Assembly: GCA_018613055.1 (NCBI GenBank)
Contig: JAGGQZ010000019.1
Location: 21,671 to 59,726 of the forward strand
Source: Chryseobacterium sp. ISL-80
GTDB lineage: Bacteria; Bacillota; Bacilli; Bacillales; Cytobacillaceae
Reading direction: 5' to 3'
Length of the DNA: 38,056 bases
Shown: one piece after another, positions 25,119 to 33,699 of the stretch
How the letters are laid out: every line of letters starts with the position of its first letter
How positions within the stretch are numbered: position 1 is the first letter of the stretch
Position numbers and translations under genes: made by a program
The notes under the pieces: generated by a model
The model's database searches: none
Seen by the model: the letters and a program-made list of their open reading frames with translations, nothing else
Told to the model about the DNA's origin: nothing

Positions 25119-25132
25119 ATGGAGGGAAAAAT

Positions 25133-26050
25133 ATGAAGCAAAATGAAGCAAGCGTGACTTCCCTGGTTTCAGCCTTCGCACGGGCTTATCACAGTCAATA
25201 TGACTCACCAACCATTTTTGATGACTTCATGGCAAAAGAACTTATCTCCCAAGAAGAATCTTCAATGATTAAAGAGAATATGATTCAGGGCATTTCTTTT
25301 TTCAGTCAAGAAATCGCGCAAAATTTACGGGATCAACCAGATGAGATGTTGAAATGGATTACACAAGTCCAGCTATCCCCTACACCCCTGGCCCGCGCTG
25401 CGTTCTGCGAAAGAGTATTACACAATGAAATAATCCTGGGAGTAAAACAGTATGTCATTCTCGGAGCTGGATTAGACACTTTTAGTTTCAGACACCCTGA
25501 GCTAGAAAACAAAATAGAAGTATTTGAAATCGATCATCCTGCTACACAAGAATTCAAAAAGAAAAGACTAGATGAAACAAGTCTTCAAATCCCAAAAAAC
25601 CTTCACTTTATCCCAATTGACTTCACGAATATGTTTTCCACACAAGATTTAATGAATAAAGGCTTTGATGTTAATCAAAAAACGTTCTTCAGCTTTTTAG
25701 GAGTCTCGTATTACTTAACGAAGGAGGAAATATTCAACCTGTTTACGCATATATTCACCAGGTTGCCATCAGGAAGCTCAATCGTTTTTGATTTCGCAGA
25801 CGAGAAACTCTTTAGTGAAAAAGGGTTTTCTAATAGAGTGGAAAATATGCTGAAAATGGCTTCAGTAGGTGGAGAACCGATGAAATCATGTTTCTCTTAT
25901 ACTGAAATTGAGAGTCTTTTGGAGAAAGCTGGTTTACTTATTTACGAACATTTATCCCCAACTGACATAAATGAAATGTTCTTTAAAAACCGCTCGGATT
26001 ATTTGTCTGCATTCGAAAACATTCACTATATCCATGCAGTAAAGAATTGA
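25133..26050 (+). CDS. LCMT-type SAM-dependent methyltransferase
   Basis: Predicted class I methyltransferase of the leucine carboxyl methyltransferase/PPM1 family (305 aa), also found in secondary-metabolite O-methylation. The family signature TSLVSAFARAYHS is at 9-21, SAM motif I VILGAGLDTFSFR at 108-120, and the acidic ribose-binding strand reads VFEIDHPATQ. The substrate cannot be told from sequence. The ATG follows GGAGGG by 6 nt. The gene is visibly more AT-rich than its neighbours and is a single unit between the PBP gene and acsA, suggesting later arrival. A leader terminator suggests conditional expression. Confidence 0.85.
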   Translation: MKQNEASVTSLVSAFARAYHSQYDSPTIFDDFMAKELISQEESSMIKENMIQGISFFSQEIAQNLRDQPDEMLKWITQVQLSPTPLARAAFCERVLHNEIILGVKQYVILGAGLDTFSFRHPELENKIEVFEIDHPATQEFKKKRLDETSLQIPKNLHFIPIDFTNMFSTQDLMNKGFDVNQKTFFSFLGVSYYLTKEEIFNLFTHIFTRLPSGSSIVFDFADEKLFSEKGFSNRVENMLKMASVGGEPMKSCFSYTEIESLLEKAGLLIYEHLSPTDINEMFFKNRSDYLSAFENIHYIHAVKN

Positions 26051-26141
26051 AGCTAAGAACATGTGCTTAATTGATAAGCTGTCTGGCGAATTAAGATTGG
26101 GGGCAACAATCCTCGTCCTCCTGCTCATCATAATCAACAAA

Positions 26142-26175
26142 AAACAGTCCAATTCGATATCGAATTGGACTGTTT
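26142..26175. terminator. Bidirectional terminator (34-bp perfect palindrome)
   Basis: A perfect palindrome with 17-bp arms centred on GATATC, with T-run on the plus side and A-run/T-run on the minus side. It lies between the convergent methyltransferase and acsA. The preceding 90 bp hold two weak hairpins (CTTAATT/AATTAAG and GATTG/CAATC). Confidence 0.9.
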
Positions 26176-26190
26176 TTTTCACAAAATTTA

Positions 26191-27909
26191 TTAATCTTCC
26201 ATTGTAGAAAGGTCGCCGGTTGGAAGGTCAAGTTCCCATGCCTTCAACACGCGGCGCATGATTTTACCGCTTCGTGTCTTAGGAAGCTTATCGCGGAATT
26301 CAATTTCGCGAGGTGCTGCATGTGCTGCAAGACCCTTTTTCACGAATTGGCGGATTTCCTCGATCAACTCATCGGACTGCTCATAGCCGTCACGCAATGC
26401 GATGAACGCCTTGATGATTTCGCCGCGGACTGGGTCCGGCTTGCCGATGACACCTGCTTCAGCGACTGCAGGATGTTCAACAAGCTTGCTTTCGACTTCA
26501 AATGGTCCGACACGCTCGCCGGAGGTCATGATGACATCATCAATCCGTCCCTGGAACCAGAAGTATCCCTCTTCATCCATGTATGCAGAGTCACCGGACA
26601 CATACCAGTCGCCAGGCATGAAATATGATTCATACTTCTGCGGGTTGTTCCAGATGGTGTGCATCATCGATGGCCAGCCTTTTTTGATTGCCAGATTGCC
26701 CATTCTGTATGGAGGCAGTTCATTCCCCTGGTCATCCACGATTGCCGCTTGAACACCCGGGATTGGCTTACCCATCGATCCAGGTTTGATTTCCATGCTT
26801 GGGTAATTACAGATCAGCTGTGCGCCAGTTTCGGTCATCCACCAAGTATCATGGATGCGCAGGTTGAACACCTTCATTCCCCATCTGACAACCTCAGGGT
26901 TCAGCGGTTCACCAACACTCAGGATATGGCGAAGACAGCTAAGATCGAATTTCTTCACGACCTCATCCCCTGCACCCATCAGCATCCTGAAGGCCGTTGG
27001 AGCACTATACCAGACAGTCACTCCGTACTGTTCAATCATCTTGTACCATGTCTCAGGATTGAAACGTCCTCCAATGATCACGTTTGACGTTCCGGCAAGC
27101 CATGGCCCAAAGATTCCATATGATGTTCCTGTTACCCAGCCTGGATCCGCTGTGCACCAGTAGACATCTTCTTCTTTCAAGTCCAGGACCCATTTAGCAG
27201 TCTGATAATGCTGGATCATCGCATTATGAACGTGAAGGACACCCTTTGGCTTTCCAGTCGAGCCGGAAGTATAATGCAAAATCAGTCCATCCGTGCGGTC
27301 AACCCATTCGATATCAAGTTTATTGCTAGCTTCAGAAAGCTTTTGTTTAAAATCAACATACTGATCATCTGCTTCCAGGTTGTCGCCAACAAGAAGAATA
27401 TGCTTCAAGTCTGGCAGCTCATCGACAGGGACGCGCTCGAGAAGCTCAGGTGTCGTGACCAATACCTTCGCGCCACTATCCTGCAGCCTGTCCCGGACAG
27501 CCCCTTCCATGAATGCTTCAAATAATGGGCCTACGATCGCCCCCAGTTTTACCGCCCCGAGAACAGCGAAATACAGTTCTGGAGAACGAGGCATGAAGAT
27601 AAACACGCGGTCCCCTTTTTCCACATCCGCGTATGTTTTGAATACGTTACCAGCTTTATTGGTAAGCTCCTTCATTTCTTTGAACGTATATTTTTCCTTG
27701 CGCACCCCATCCTGATAATATAGCGCAATCTTATTTTTCCTGAATCCTTCTGCATGGCGGTCAATTGCTTCATATGCGATGTTGACCCTTCCTGTATCAG
27801 ACCAGGAAAACTCTTTTTCAGCTTCACTCCAATCAAATTGTCCATGAAGCTCGTCATAATTTTTTAAGTTATGATTCCCTTGCGTAACTGGTAGCGCTTC
27901 CACTTTCAT
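26191..27909 (-). CDS. acsA: Acetyl-CoA synthetase
   Basis: Activates acetate with ATP and CoA to acetyl-CoA (ANL family). From ATG 27909 the protein is 572 aa, the same length as B. subtilis AcsA. Motifs are ILHYTSGSTGKPKGVLHVH, WWMTETG, GDWYVSGDSAY and the C-terminal PKTRSGKIMRR, whose lysine is the one acetylated by AcuA in Bacillus. The start follows AAGGGGG by 8 nt; the longer frame runs through the promoter. It is divergent from acuABC, as in B. subtilis, with a cre site between them. Confidence 0.97.
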   Translation of the reverse strand: MKVEALPVTQGNHNLKNYDELHGQFDWSEAEKEFSWSDTGRVNIAYEAIDRHAEGFRKNKIALYYQDGVRKEKYTFKEMKELTNKAGNVFKTYADVEKGDRVFIFMPRSPELYFAVLGAVKLGAIVGPLFEAFMEGAVRDRLQDSGAKVLVTTPELLERVPVDELPDLKHILLVGDNLEADDQYVDFKQKLSEASNKLDIEWVDRTDGLILHYTSGSTGKPKGVLHVHNAMIQHYQTAKWVLDLKEEDVYWCTADPGWVTGTSYGIFGPWLAGTSNVIIGGRFNPETWYKMIEQYGVTVWYSAPTAFRMLMGAGDEVVKKFDLSCLRHILSVGEPLNPEVVRWGMKVFNLRIHDTWWMTETGAQLICNYPSMEIKPGSMGKPIPGVQAAIVDDQGNELPPYRMGNLAIKKGWPSMMHTIWNNPQKYESYFMPGDWYVSGDSAYMDEEGYFWFQGRIDDVIMTSGERVGPFEVESKLVEHPAVAEAGVIGKPDPVRGEIIKAFIALRDGYEQSDELIEEIRQFVKKGLAAHAAPREIEFRDKLPKTRSGKIMRRVLKAWELDLPTGDLSTMED

Positions 27910-27943
27910 GTATCCATCCCCCTTGGCTTTATATTTAAAATAC

Positions 27944-27972
27944 ATTATAGTATAAAAATTCGATTTTCTCAA
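27944..27972 (-). promoter_or_regulatory. SigA promoter of acsA
   Basis: TTGAGA, 17 bp and a perfect TATAAT on the minus strand, about 35 bp upstream of the acsA ATG. Confidence 0.8.
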
Positions 27973-28059
27973 TTTTTAAAATATTAATAGAAAAGAAAGT
28001 CCTGTTTCCCTTCGAGCTTTTTACTGCCAGAAAAGTCCTTTCTAAATACAGAAAATTTT

Positions 28060-28075
28060 GTGAAAGCGCTTTTAT
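28060..28075. promoter_or_regulatory. cre site in the acsA-acuA intergenic region
   Basis: GTGAAAGCGCTTTTAT matches the CcpA consensus at 14 of 16 positions, with a strong TGAAAGCGCTTT core. It overlaps the -35 region in front of the acuA -10, which would allow CcpA repression of acuABC, as known in B. subtilis. Confidence 0.7.
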
Positions 28076-28090
28076 TTGTTAGATTTTATG

Positions 28091-28096
28091 TATAAT
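28091..28096 (+). promoter_or_regulatory. -10 box of the acuABC promoter
   Basis: A perfect TATAAT lies 38 bp before the acuA ATG. The -35 region is poor and lies within the cre site. Confidence 0.55.
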
Positions 28097-28133
28097 AGAA
28101 TTATCGTTTTAATTGTTGACGGGTGGTGACTGA

Positions 28134-28766
28134 ATGGAACATAAAAAGACTTATAACGCTAAAGAACTGAAGACTCCCCATGGCCGTTTAATCATTGAAG
28201 GCCCGATTTCTCCGGAAAAACTGGCAAGCTATGAATTCCACGAAGATCTGGTGGCATTCCGTCCTCCAGCACAGCAGCACAAGGCATTGATTGAAATTGC
28301 CGGGCTGCCGGAAGGACGGATCATTGTGGCTCGTTCAGGCCATATGATCGTCGGATATGTTACTTATCTATACCCAGACCCGCTTGAGAGATGGTCTGAG
28401 GGAAAAATGGAAGATTTAATCGAACTTGGTGCAATCGAGGTCATACCTGAATTTCGCGGAAGCTCCGTCGGCAAGAATTTGCTGATTGTATCCATGATGG
28501 ATGATGCGATGGAAGATTACATCATTATCACGACAGAATATTATTGGCATTGGGATTTGAAAGGCACAGGCCTCAATGTATGGGAATACAGAAAAGTCAT
28601 GGAAAAAATGATGAATGCGGGCGGTCTTGTCTGGTACGCGACGGATGATCCCGAAATCAGCTCACATCCAGCAAACTGCCTGATGGCCCGAATTGGTAAA
28701 AGGATTCCGCCTGAATCTGTACAGAAATTCGACCAGCTGCGGTTCATGAACCGTTTTATGTATTAA
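28134..28766 (+). CDS. acuA: Protein acetyltransferase AcuA (GNAT)
   Basis: GNAT-family lysine acetyltransferase that inactivates AcsA by acetylation (210 aa). The N-terminal MEHKKTYNAKELKTPHGRL and a GNAT core with MIVGYVTYLYPDP, ELGAIEVIPEFRGSSVGKNLL (acetyl-CoA loop RGSSVG) are visible. The ATG has GGTGG upstream. It is first of the acuABC operon, 38 bp before acuB, and divergent from its target acsA. Confidence 0.95.
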   Translation: MEHKKTYNAKELKTPHGRLIIEGPISPEKLASYEFHEDLVAFRPPAQQHKALIEIAGLPEGRIIVARSGHMIVGYVTYLYPDPLERWSEGKMEDLIELGAIEVIPEFRGSSVGKNLLIVSMMDDAMEDYIIITTEYYWHWDLKGTGLNVWEYRKVMEKMMNAGGLVWYATDDPEISSHPANCLMARIGKRIPPESVQKFDQLRFMNRFMY

Positions 28767-28804
28767 GATCGTTTTTAACCTCATCATTCAAGGAGGAAGG
28801 AATT

Positions 28805-29452
28805 ATGATCGTCGAGGAAATTATGAAGAAGAACGTCACGACGCTTTTTCCTGAGGATACCATTGCAGCCGCGATCAAACTGATGGCGGAAAATAAAATT
28901 CGGCATATTCCCATTGTGAATAAAGACCGTGCAGTCATCGGGCTCGTTTCCGATCGCGACATCAAGGATGCTGCCCCGTCGGTTTTCCACTGGGACAAAC
29001 ATAAGGGAGAGCTTGATAATCCGGTAAAGTCGATTATGACCACAAATGTGATCACCGGGCATCCTTTGGATTTCGTCGAAGAGATATCAGCGGTGTTCTA
29101 TGAACATAATATCAGCTGTCTTCCAATCATTAATGACAGGAAGCTGGTAGGGATCGTAACCGAAACAGATTTGCTGCATACGCTTGTAGAACTGACAGGC
29201 GCCCACCAGCCAGGCTCCCAGATTGAAGTAAAGGTTCCCAACAAAGCAGGCATGCTTTGCGAGATCGCATCCGTGATCAGCATGCGGAAGGCAAATATCC
29301 AAAGTGTCCTTGTCTACCCTGACCAAAAAGATGAGCGGTACAAAATCCTTGTTGTGAGGATTCAGACAATGAACCCAATCGCAGTGATCGAGGATCTGAA
29401 AAAAGCGGGACACCAAGTACTCTGGCCTAATCTCCCGGGTGTTTCATCATGA
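28805..29452 (+). CDS. acuB: AcuB, CBS-pair and ACT domain protein
   Basis: Cytosolic regulatory protein (215 aa) of the acetoin/acetate cluster; its exact role is unknown. Two CBS domains (about 1-60 and 75-132, starting MIVEEIMKK and VKSIMTTNVI) form a likely adenylate-binding Bateman module, followed by an ACT-like domain beginning IEVKVPNKAGMLCEIASVIS (about 139-205). The ATG has AAGGAGG 7 nt upstream. Its stop overlaps the acuC start by 4 nt. Confidence 0.95.
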   Translation: MIVEEIMKKNVTTLFPEDTIAAAIKLMAENKIRHIPIVNKDRAVIGLVSDRDIKDAAPSVFHWDKHKGELDNPVKSIMTTNVITGHPLDFVEEISAVFYEHNISCLPIINDRKLVGIVTETDLLHTLVELTGAHQPGSQIEVKVPNKAGMLCEIASVISMRKANIQSVLVYPDQKDERYKILVVRIQTMNPIAVIEDLKKAGHQVLWPNLPGVSS

Positions 29453-30621
29453 GCGACCGCTCTGTGTTTGTCTTTTCAGACGAGCTGCTGAACTACCGGT
29501 TCAGCAGCAACCATCCTTTTAACCAGATGCGGTTGAAACTTACGCTGGATTTATTGCGTAAAATCGGTGCAATTGAGGATAGTCAGATTGTTGCGCCACG
29601 GATGGCCACGGATGAGGAACTCCACCTCGTCCATGATCCCAACTTTGTAAACGCTGTTAAGCTTGCTGGCCAGGGAAAGCTTAAAGGTGAAACCGCTGAA
29701 GGATACGGTCTGGGGACGGAAGACACCCCGATTTTTGCCAATATGCATGAAGCAAGTGCTTTGCTTGTTGGCGGCACACTGACTGCAGTGGATTATGTCA
29801 TGAACGGAAAAGCTGACCATGCCTTACACTTAGGCGGAGGCCTTCACCATGGATTCCGCGGCAAAGCTTCAGGCTTCTGTATTTATAATGACAGTTCAGT
29901 TGCGATCAAGTACCTGCAGGAAAAGTACAATGCACGGGTATTATATATCGATACCGATGCCCATCACGGCGATGGTGTTCAATGGTCATTCTATGATGAC
30001 CCGAATGTATGCACATTATCAATCCATGAAACCGGCCGTTATCTTTTCCCCGGTACAGGGAATGTGAATGAACGCGGGCAGGGCAAAGGCTACGGGTATT
30101 CTTTCAATATCCCGGTCGATGCTTTCACAGAGGATGACTCATGGCTCGATGCCTATCAAACATCACTGATTGAAATAGTCGAATTCTTCAAGCCAGATGT
30201 CATTCTGACTCAAAATGGTGCGGATGCCCACTACCTTGACCCGTTGACCCATTTGTCGGCAACGATGAAGATATATCGGGAGATTCCAAAGCTTGCACAT
30301 GAGGTTGCCCATAAATATTGCGGCGGCAAGTGGATTGCGGTTGGCGGCGGAGGCTATGATATCTGGCGCGTGGTGCCCAGAGCCTGGTCACTGATTTGGC
30401 TTGAGATGATTGAAAACTCAAACTGTTATGGCAGTTTGCCGCAGGAATGGATCAATGAATGGAAAGAACAGGCACCTGTTGAATTGCCGCTAGAATGGGA
30501 TGATCCAGAAGACTTATATCCGCCTATCCCACGAAAACCGGAAATTACGGAAAAGAATGCCCAGACAGTTGAAAAAGCATTGTATCCCATCCGCTCGAAT
30601 AAAAAATCAGAAACTGTTTAA
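29449..30621 (+). CDS. acuC: Protein deacetylase AcuC (class I HDAC-like)
   Basis: Zinc-dependent lysine deacetylase that reactivates acetylated AcsA (390 aa). HDAC fold motifs are HLGGGLHHGFRGKASGF (His133-His134 pair), YIDTDAHHGDGVQ (zinc ligands Asp170 and His172), QNGADAHYLDPLTHL and GGGGYD. The start overlaps acuB by ATGA, indicating coupling. Last gene of acuABC, followed by a terminator. In B. subtilis motPS (ytxDE) separates it from ccpA; here only a non-coding gap with short repeats does. Confidence 0.96.
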   Translation: MSDRSVFVFSDELLNYRFSSNHPFNQMRLKLTLDLLRKIGAIEDSQIVAPRMATDEELHLVHDPNFVNAVKLAGQGKLKGETAEGYGLGTEDTPIFANMHEASALLVGGTLTAVDYVMNGKADHALHLGGGLHHGFRGKASGFCIYNDSSVAIKYLQEKYNARVLYIDTDAHHGDGVQWSFYDDPNVCTLSIHETGRYLFPGTGNVNERGQGKGYGYSFNIPVDAFTEDDSWLDAYQTSLIEIVEFFKPDVILTQNGADAHYLDPLTHLSATMKIYREIPKLAHEVAHKYCGGKWIAVGGGGYDIWRVVPRAWSLIWLEMIENSNCYGSLPQEWINEWKEQAPVELPLEWDDPEDLYPPIPRKPEITEKNAQTVEKALYPIRSNKKSETV

Positions 30622-30626
30622 GTGCG

Positions 30627-30651
30627 AAACCGGGTGATTGTATCCCGGTTT
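30627..30651 (+). terminator. Terminator of acuABC
   Basis: AAACCGGG/CCCGGTTT, an 8-bp stem with a 9-nt loop, followed by a T-run, just after the acuC stop. Confidence 0.85.
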
Positions 30652-30703
30652 TTTTGTTTTATGGAAGGGAGATATGCCGCACGCAAGCTCGGCATATTGA
30701 GTT

Positions 30704-30808
30704 GGTGGATAGAATTTGATCGTTGGTCGATTTAATTTGAAATGTGGTCGAATAAACTTAAAATCTGGTCGAATTAATTTGAAATGTGGTCGAATAAATC
30801 CAAAACAG
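30704..30808. repeat. 21-bp tandem array with GGTCGAATAAA core
   Basis: Five units begin at 30704, 30725, 30746, 30767 and 30788, exactly 21 bp apart. The first is diverged (GGTGGATAGAATTTGATCGTT) and the other four share GGTCGA(A/T)T(A/T)AA followed by an A/T-rich tail. It occupies the middle of the 372-bp gap between acuC and ccpA; the rest of that gap shows only the two terminators. Confidence 0.75.
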
Positions 30809-30956
30809 TGGGCTAAATTTTAATTTTCGTCGCTAAGGTTATAAGCAGCCGGAATTTCATTGATTAGTGCCATATCAGAAGATTGGGCAGTATTTTTTCA
30901 TTGATTTCCTTCAGGTAATGAGAGGATTTCAAGTGGATTTCGGTTGATTTGCTTAA

Positions 30957-30989
30957 AAAAGCCCCTTGCATCTGCTGCAAGGGGCTTTT
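30957..30989 (-). terminator. Terminator of ccpA
   Basis: A perfect 14-bp stem (AAAAGCCCCTTGCA/TGCAAGGGGCTTTT) with a 5-nt loop, ending in T-runs on both strands. Confidence 0.95.
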
Positions 30990-30993
30990 CACA

Positions 30994-31992
30994 TTATTTA
31001 GTTGAATCTCTGTTCTCGATCCGGTGTGGCAGGACAACGATATTTTCATCCACTTTTTCTTTGTTCATGTATTTCGTCAGCAAGCGCATGGCTACTGCTC
31101 CGATATCGTATAAAGGCTGGACAACCGTTGTAAGCTGCGGGCGTACCATTAAAGTCAATCTTGTATTGTCCGAAGCGATTACTTCGAAATCTTCTGGAAC
31201 GCTGTATCCGCGGTCAAAAGCACCGTGGATGACTCCAAGTGCCATTTCATCCGACCCGACAAGGATTGCTGTAGGCTTCTTGTCGAGCTCGAGGATTCTT
31301 TCAATTGCCTCGAGACCTGAATCATACGTATAATCGCCCTCGACAACCAGTTCTTCGTTAAACTGAATTCCTGCATCTTTTAATGCGCGCTTATATCCTT
31401 CAAGCTTTTTATCCTTGTTGATTGGCTCCAGCATTGGCCCAATAACAAATCCAATCTCTTTATGACCTTTTTCAACAAAAGCAGAAACCGCATCGAATGT
31501 TGCCTGCTCATAGTCGATATTAACAGATGGTATTTCGCCTGATTCCTCAATCGATCCTGCTAAGACGATTGGTACTGGGGACTTTTTGAATTCCTCGACA
31601 TGTTCGGTCTTAATATTGCCGCCCATGAAAACAATTCCATCAACCTGTTTGCCAAGCATTGTGTTCAGCAAATGCAGTTCTTTTTCGATATTCTGGTCAG
31701 AGTTGCTCAAGATAATATTGTATTTGTACATTGTAGCAATATCTTCAATTCCCCTTGCCAGCTCCGCAAAAAACGGGCTCGCAATATCAGGAATGATCAC
31801 ACCGACAGTTGTCGTCTTTTTGCTTGCCAGTCCGCGTGCAACCGCATTGGGACGGTAGCCAAGACGGTCAATGACCTCCATGACTTTCTTTCTTGTAGCT
31901 GGCTTGACATTCGGGTTTCCATTGACAACACGTGAAACCGTTGCCATTGAAACGTTCGCTTCCCGTGCAACATCATATATTGTAATATTCAT
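30994..31992 (-). CDS. ccpA: Catabolite control protein A
   Basis: LacI/GalR-family global regulator (332 aa) that binds cre sites with HPr-Ser-P. The N-terminal HTH and hinge read [19 protein letters not shown] then [12 protein letters not shown] and [12 protein letters not shown], the typical CcpA signature; the periplasmic-binding-like core follows. The ATG is preceded by GAAGGAG. Located downstream of aroA as in B. subtilis. Candidate targets in this window are the cre sites at 16910-16925 and 28060-28075. Confidence 0.97.
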   Translation of the reverse strand: MNITIYDVAREANVSMATVSRVVNGNPNVKPATRKKVMEVIDRLGYRPNAVARGLASKKTTTVGVIIPDIASPFFAELARGIEDIATMYKYNIILSNSDQNIEKELHLLNTMLGKQVDGIVFMGGNIKTEHVEEFKKSPVPIVLAGSIEESGEIPSVNIDYEQATFDAVSAFVEKGHKEIGFVIGPMLEPINKDKKLEGYKRALKDAGIQFNEELVVEGDYTYDSGLEAIERILELDKKPTAILVGSDEMALGVIHGAFDRGYSVPEDFEVIASDNTRLTLMVRPQLTTVVQPLYDIGAVAMRLLTKYMNKEKVDENIVVLPHRIENRDSTK

Positions 31993-32217
31993 CTATTTCA
32001 CTCCTTCAGGTAATAAACGGCACTTTTCGCTTAGTTTACAGCAAAAATTGAAACAATAATCATTTTTTAAGTTTGTGATTATATGTACAAGTTTAATTAT
32101 GTTATTAATCATACGATATCCACAACAATCCCGCAATCTGAATAGCTTATTTTTATGTATTTTTATTATGATTTGGACACCGTCTTCTTTGTAGTTACCC
32201 CTAAATGCACATAAAAA

Positions 32218-32243
32218 AAACCTTCCACAATAAAGGAAGGTTT
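32218..32243 (-). terminator. Terminator of aroA
   Basis: AAACCTTCC/GGAAGGTTT, a 9-bp stem with an 8-nt loop, followed on the minus strand by a run of eight T, just after the aroA stop. It separates aroA from ccpA; no clear ccpA promoter was recognised in the 260-bp spacer. Confidence 0.9.
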
Positions 32244-32250
32244 CAGAACT

Positions 32251-33324
32251 TTAGACTCTTACGAATGGAGTGGATTTTAATCCCTCTAAAAATTCATCAA
32301 ATTGTTTAAGATCCATCTGCTGTGCATTGTCGGATAAAGCGACTGCTGGATCTGGATGCACCTCTGCCATGACCCCATCTGCTCCGATCGCCAGTGCGGC
32401 TTTTGCTGCCGGAAGCAATAAATCCCTTCTGCCAGTTGAGTGGGTGACGTCAACCATGACCGGCAGATGTGTTTCCTTTTTCAGAATTGGCACTGCGGAA
32501 ATATCAAGCGTATTTCGGGTAGCTTTTTCATATGTCCTGATTCCGCGCTCGCAGAGAATGATCTGGCCATTTCCCTGCGCCATGATGTATTCAGCTGCAT
32601 TGATGAATTCTTCAATTGTAGCGGCAAGCCCACGTTTTAACAAAATAGGCTTATTCACTGCCCCTGCTGCTTTAAGAAGTTCGAAGTTTTGCATATTGCG
32701 GGCACCGATTTGGATGACATCCAGATAGTCCACGGCTATTTCAATGTCGGCAGGTGTGACGATTTCACTGATAACAGCAAGATCGTACTCATCCGCCACT
32801 CTTTTTAAAATCTTAAGTCCTTCAACACCTAATCCCTGGAAGTCATAAGGTGAAGTCCTTGGTTTAAAAGCACCGCCGCGAAGCAATTTGAAGCCTTTCG
32901 CTTTAACCGCTTCCGCCACTGTGGCTACTTGTTCATATGACTCAACTGAACATGGACCGAAAACAAAGTCCGGAGTTCCATCGCCAATTTTCAATCCTTT
33001 AATATCTATAATTGTATCATCCGGCTTTTTCTTCCTGGAAACAAGAAGAGCTTTGCGGTGATCATCTGATTGAAGTTCAAGTCCGGCTTTGAAAATTTCT
33101 TTAAAGATATGTTCAATCGTTGAATTTTCAAAAGGCCCGTTATTGCTTTCCTTGATCAAATCGAGCATTTCTCTTTCACGAACAGGGTCATAACGATAAA
33201 CGCCCTGTGTTTCTTTTGCACGGCCAATTTCCTGGACGAGCAGGGCTCTTTCATTGATTAATGAGAGAAGCTCTAAATTCAATTCATCCACACGATTCCT
33301 AAGCTGGTCAAGATTTTTTGTCAT
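32251..33324 (-). CDS. aroA: Bifunctional chorismate mutase / DAHP synthase AroA(G)
   Basis: First enzyme of the shikimate pathway fused to an AroQ-type chorismate mutase, which acts as the prephenate/chorismate-sensing regulatory domain (357 aa). Residues 1-90 are the mutase ([19 protein letters not shown], then GRAKE); the DAHP synthase domain follows with [49 protein letters not shown] and [12 protein letters not shown]. The start is ATG 33324. An in-frame ATG at 33351 overlaps the predicted -10, so it cannot be used from that promoter. Very close to the B. subtilis enzyme. Confidence 0.96.
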   Translation of the reverse strand: MTKNLDQLRNRVDELNLELLSLINERALLVQEIGRAKETQGVYRYDPVREREMLDLIKESNNGPFENSTIEHIFKEIFKAGLELQSDDHRKALLVSRKKKPDDTIIDIKGLKIGDGTPDFVFGPCSVESYEQVATVAEAVKAKGFKLLRGGAFKPRTSPYDFQGLGVEGLKILKRVADEYDLAVISEIVTPADIEIAVDYLDVIQIGARNMQNFELLKAAGAVNKPILLKRGLAATIEEFINAAEYIMAQGNGQIILCERGIRTYEKATRNTLDISAVPILKKETHLPVMVDVTHSTGRRDLLLPAAKAALAIGADGVMAEVHPDPAVALSDNAQQMDLKQFDEFLEGLKSTPFVRV

Positions 33325-33349
33325 TTTCTGTCCCGTCCTTTCGAAATTC

Positions 33350-33378
33350 ATTTTAGCCCTAACTATAAGAATCATCAA
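33350..33378 (-). promoter_or_regulatory. SigA-type promoter of aroA
   Basis: TTGATG, 17 bp and TAAAAT on the minus strand, 25 bp upstream of the aroA ATG, leaving a very short leader. Confidence 0.6.
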
Positions 33379-33699
33379 GAAAAGAACACCAGGTTCCTTT
33401 TTATGCCAGGATGAGAAATAACGATCACCTGAATCTTCTTTATAGCAATAGAGTTTGTATGGTACATTTTTAATATCATCGTTTCTGGAGCCCTGACCTA
33501 AAGCAATGGCATCATAGAACCGATAATACTAGGAGGGCCTTTTGTAAAGGGCCTCGAGTTACTGATGGTTAAGCTATACAATTTAATAAAGGTAATTATA
33601 TCTGAAAAAAATACGGTTGTCACGCATTTTTCTTTAATAATTAAACGCTTTTAAGCGATAAAGCATCATATGAGACTTTAAGTTAGAGGGTGCACGAAT
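33379..33699. other. Divergent spacer between aroA and the FtsA-like gene
   Basis: No gene was seen. A palindrome GAGGGCCTTT-TGT-AAAGGGCCTC (33533-33555, one G-G mismatch) is the only clear structure; no T-run follows, so it is not an obvious terminator. A weak plus-strand -35 (TTGTCA, near 33617) precedes A/T-rich sequence and may belong to the FtsA-like gene. Confidence 0.4.

Noticed and set aside
26142-26175. The 34-bp palindrome as an operator
   Set aside because: It lies between convergent genes and has terminal T-runs, so a bidirectional terminator explains it.
33533-33555. Palindrome as terminator of aroA or of the FtsA-like gene
   Set aside because: It lies upstream of both divergent genes and has no T-run.
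33640-33660. cre-like sequence AAACGCTTTTAAGCG
   Set aside because: It lacks the TG at the left and the CA at the right of the CcpA consensus.
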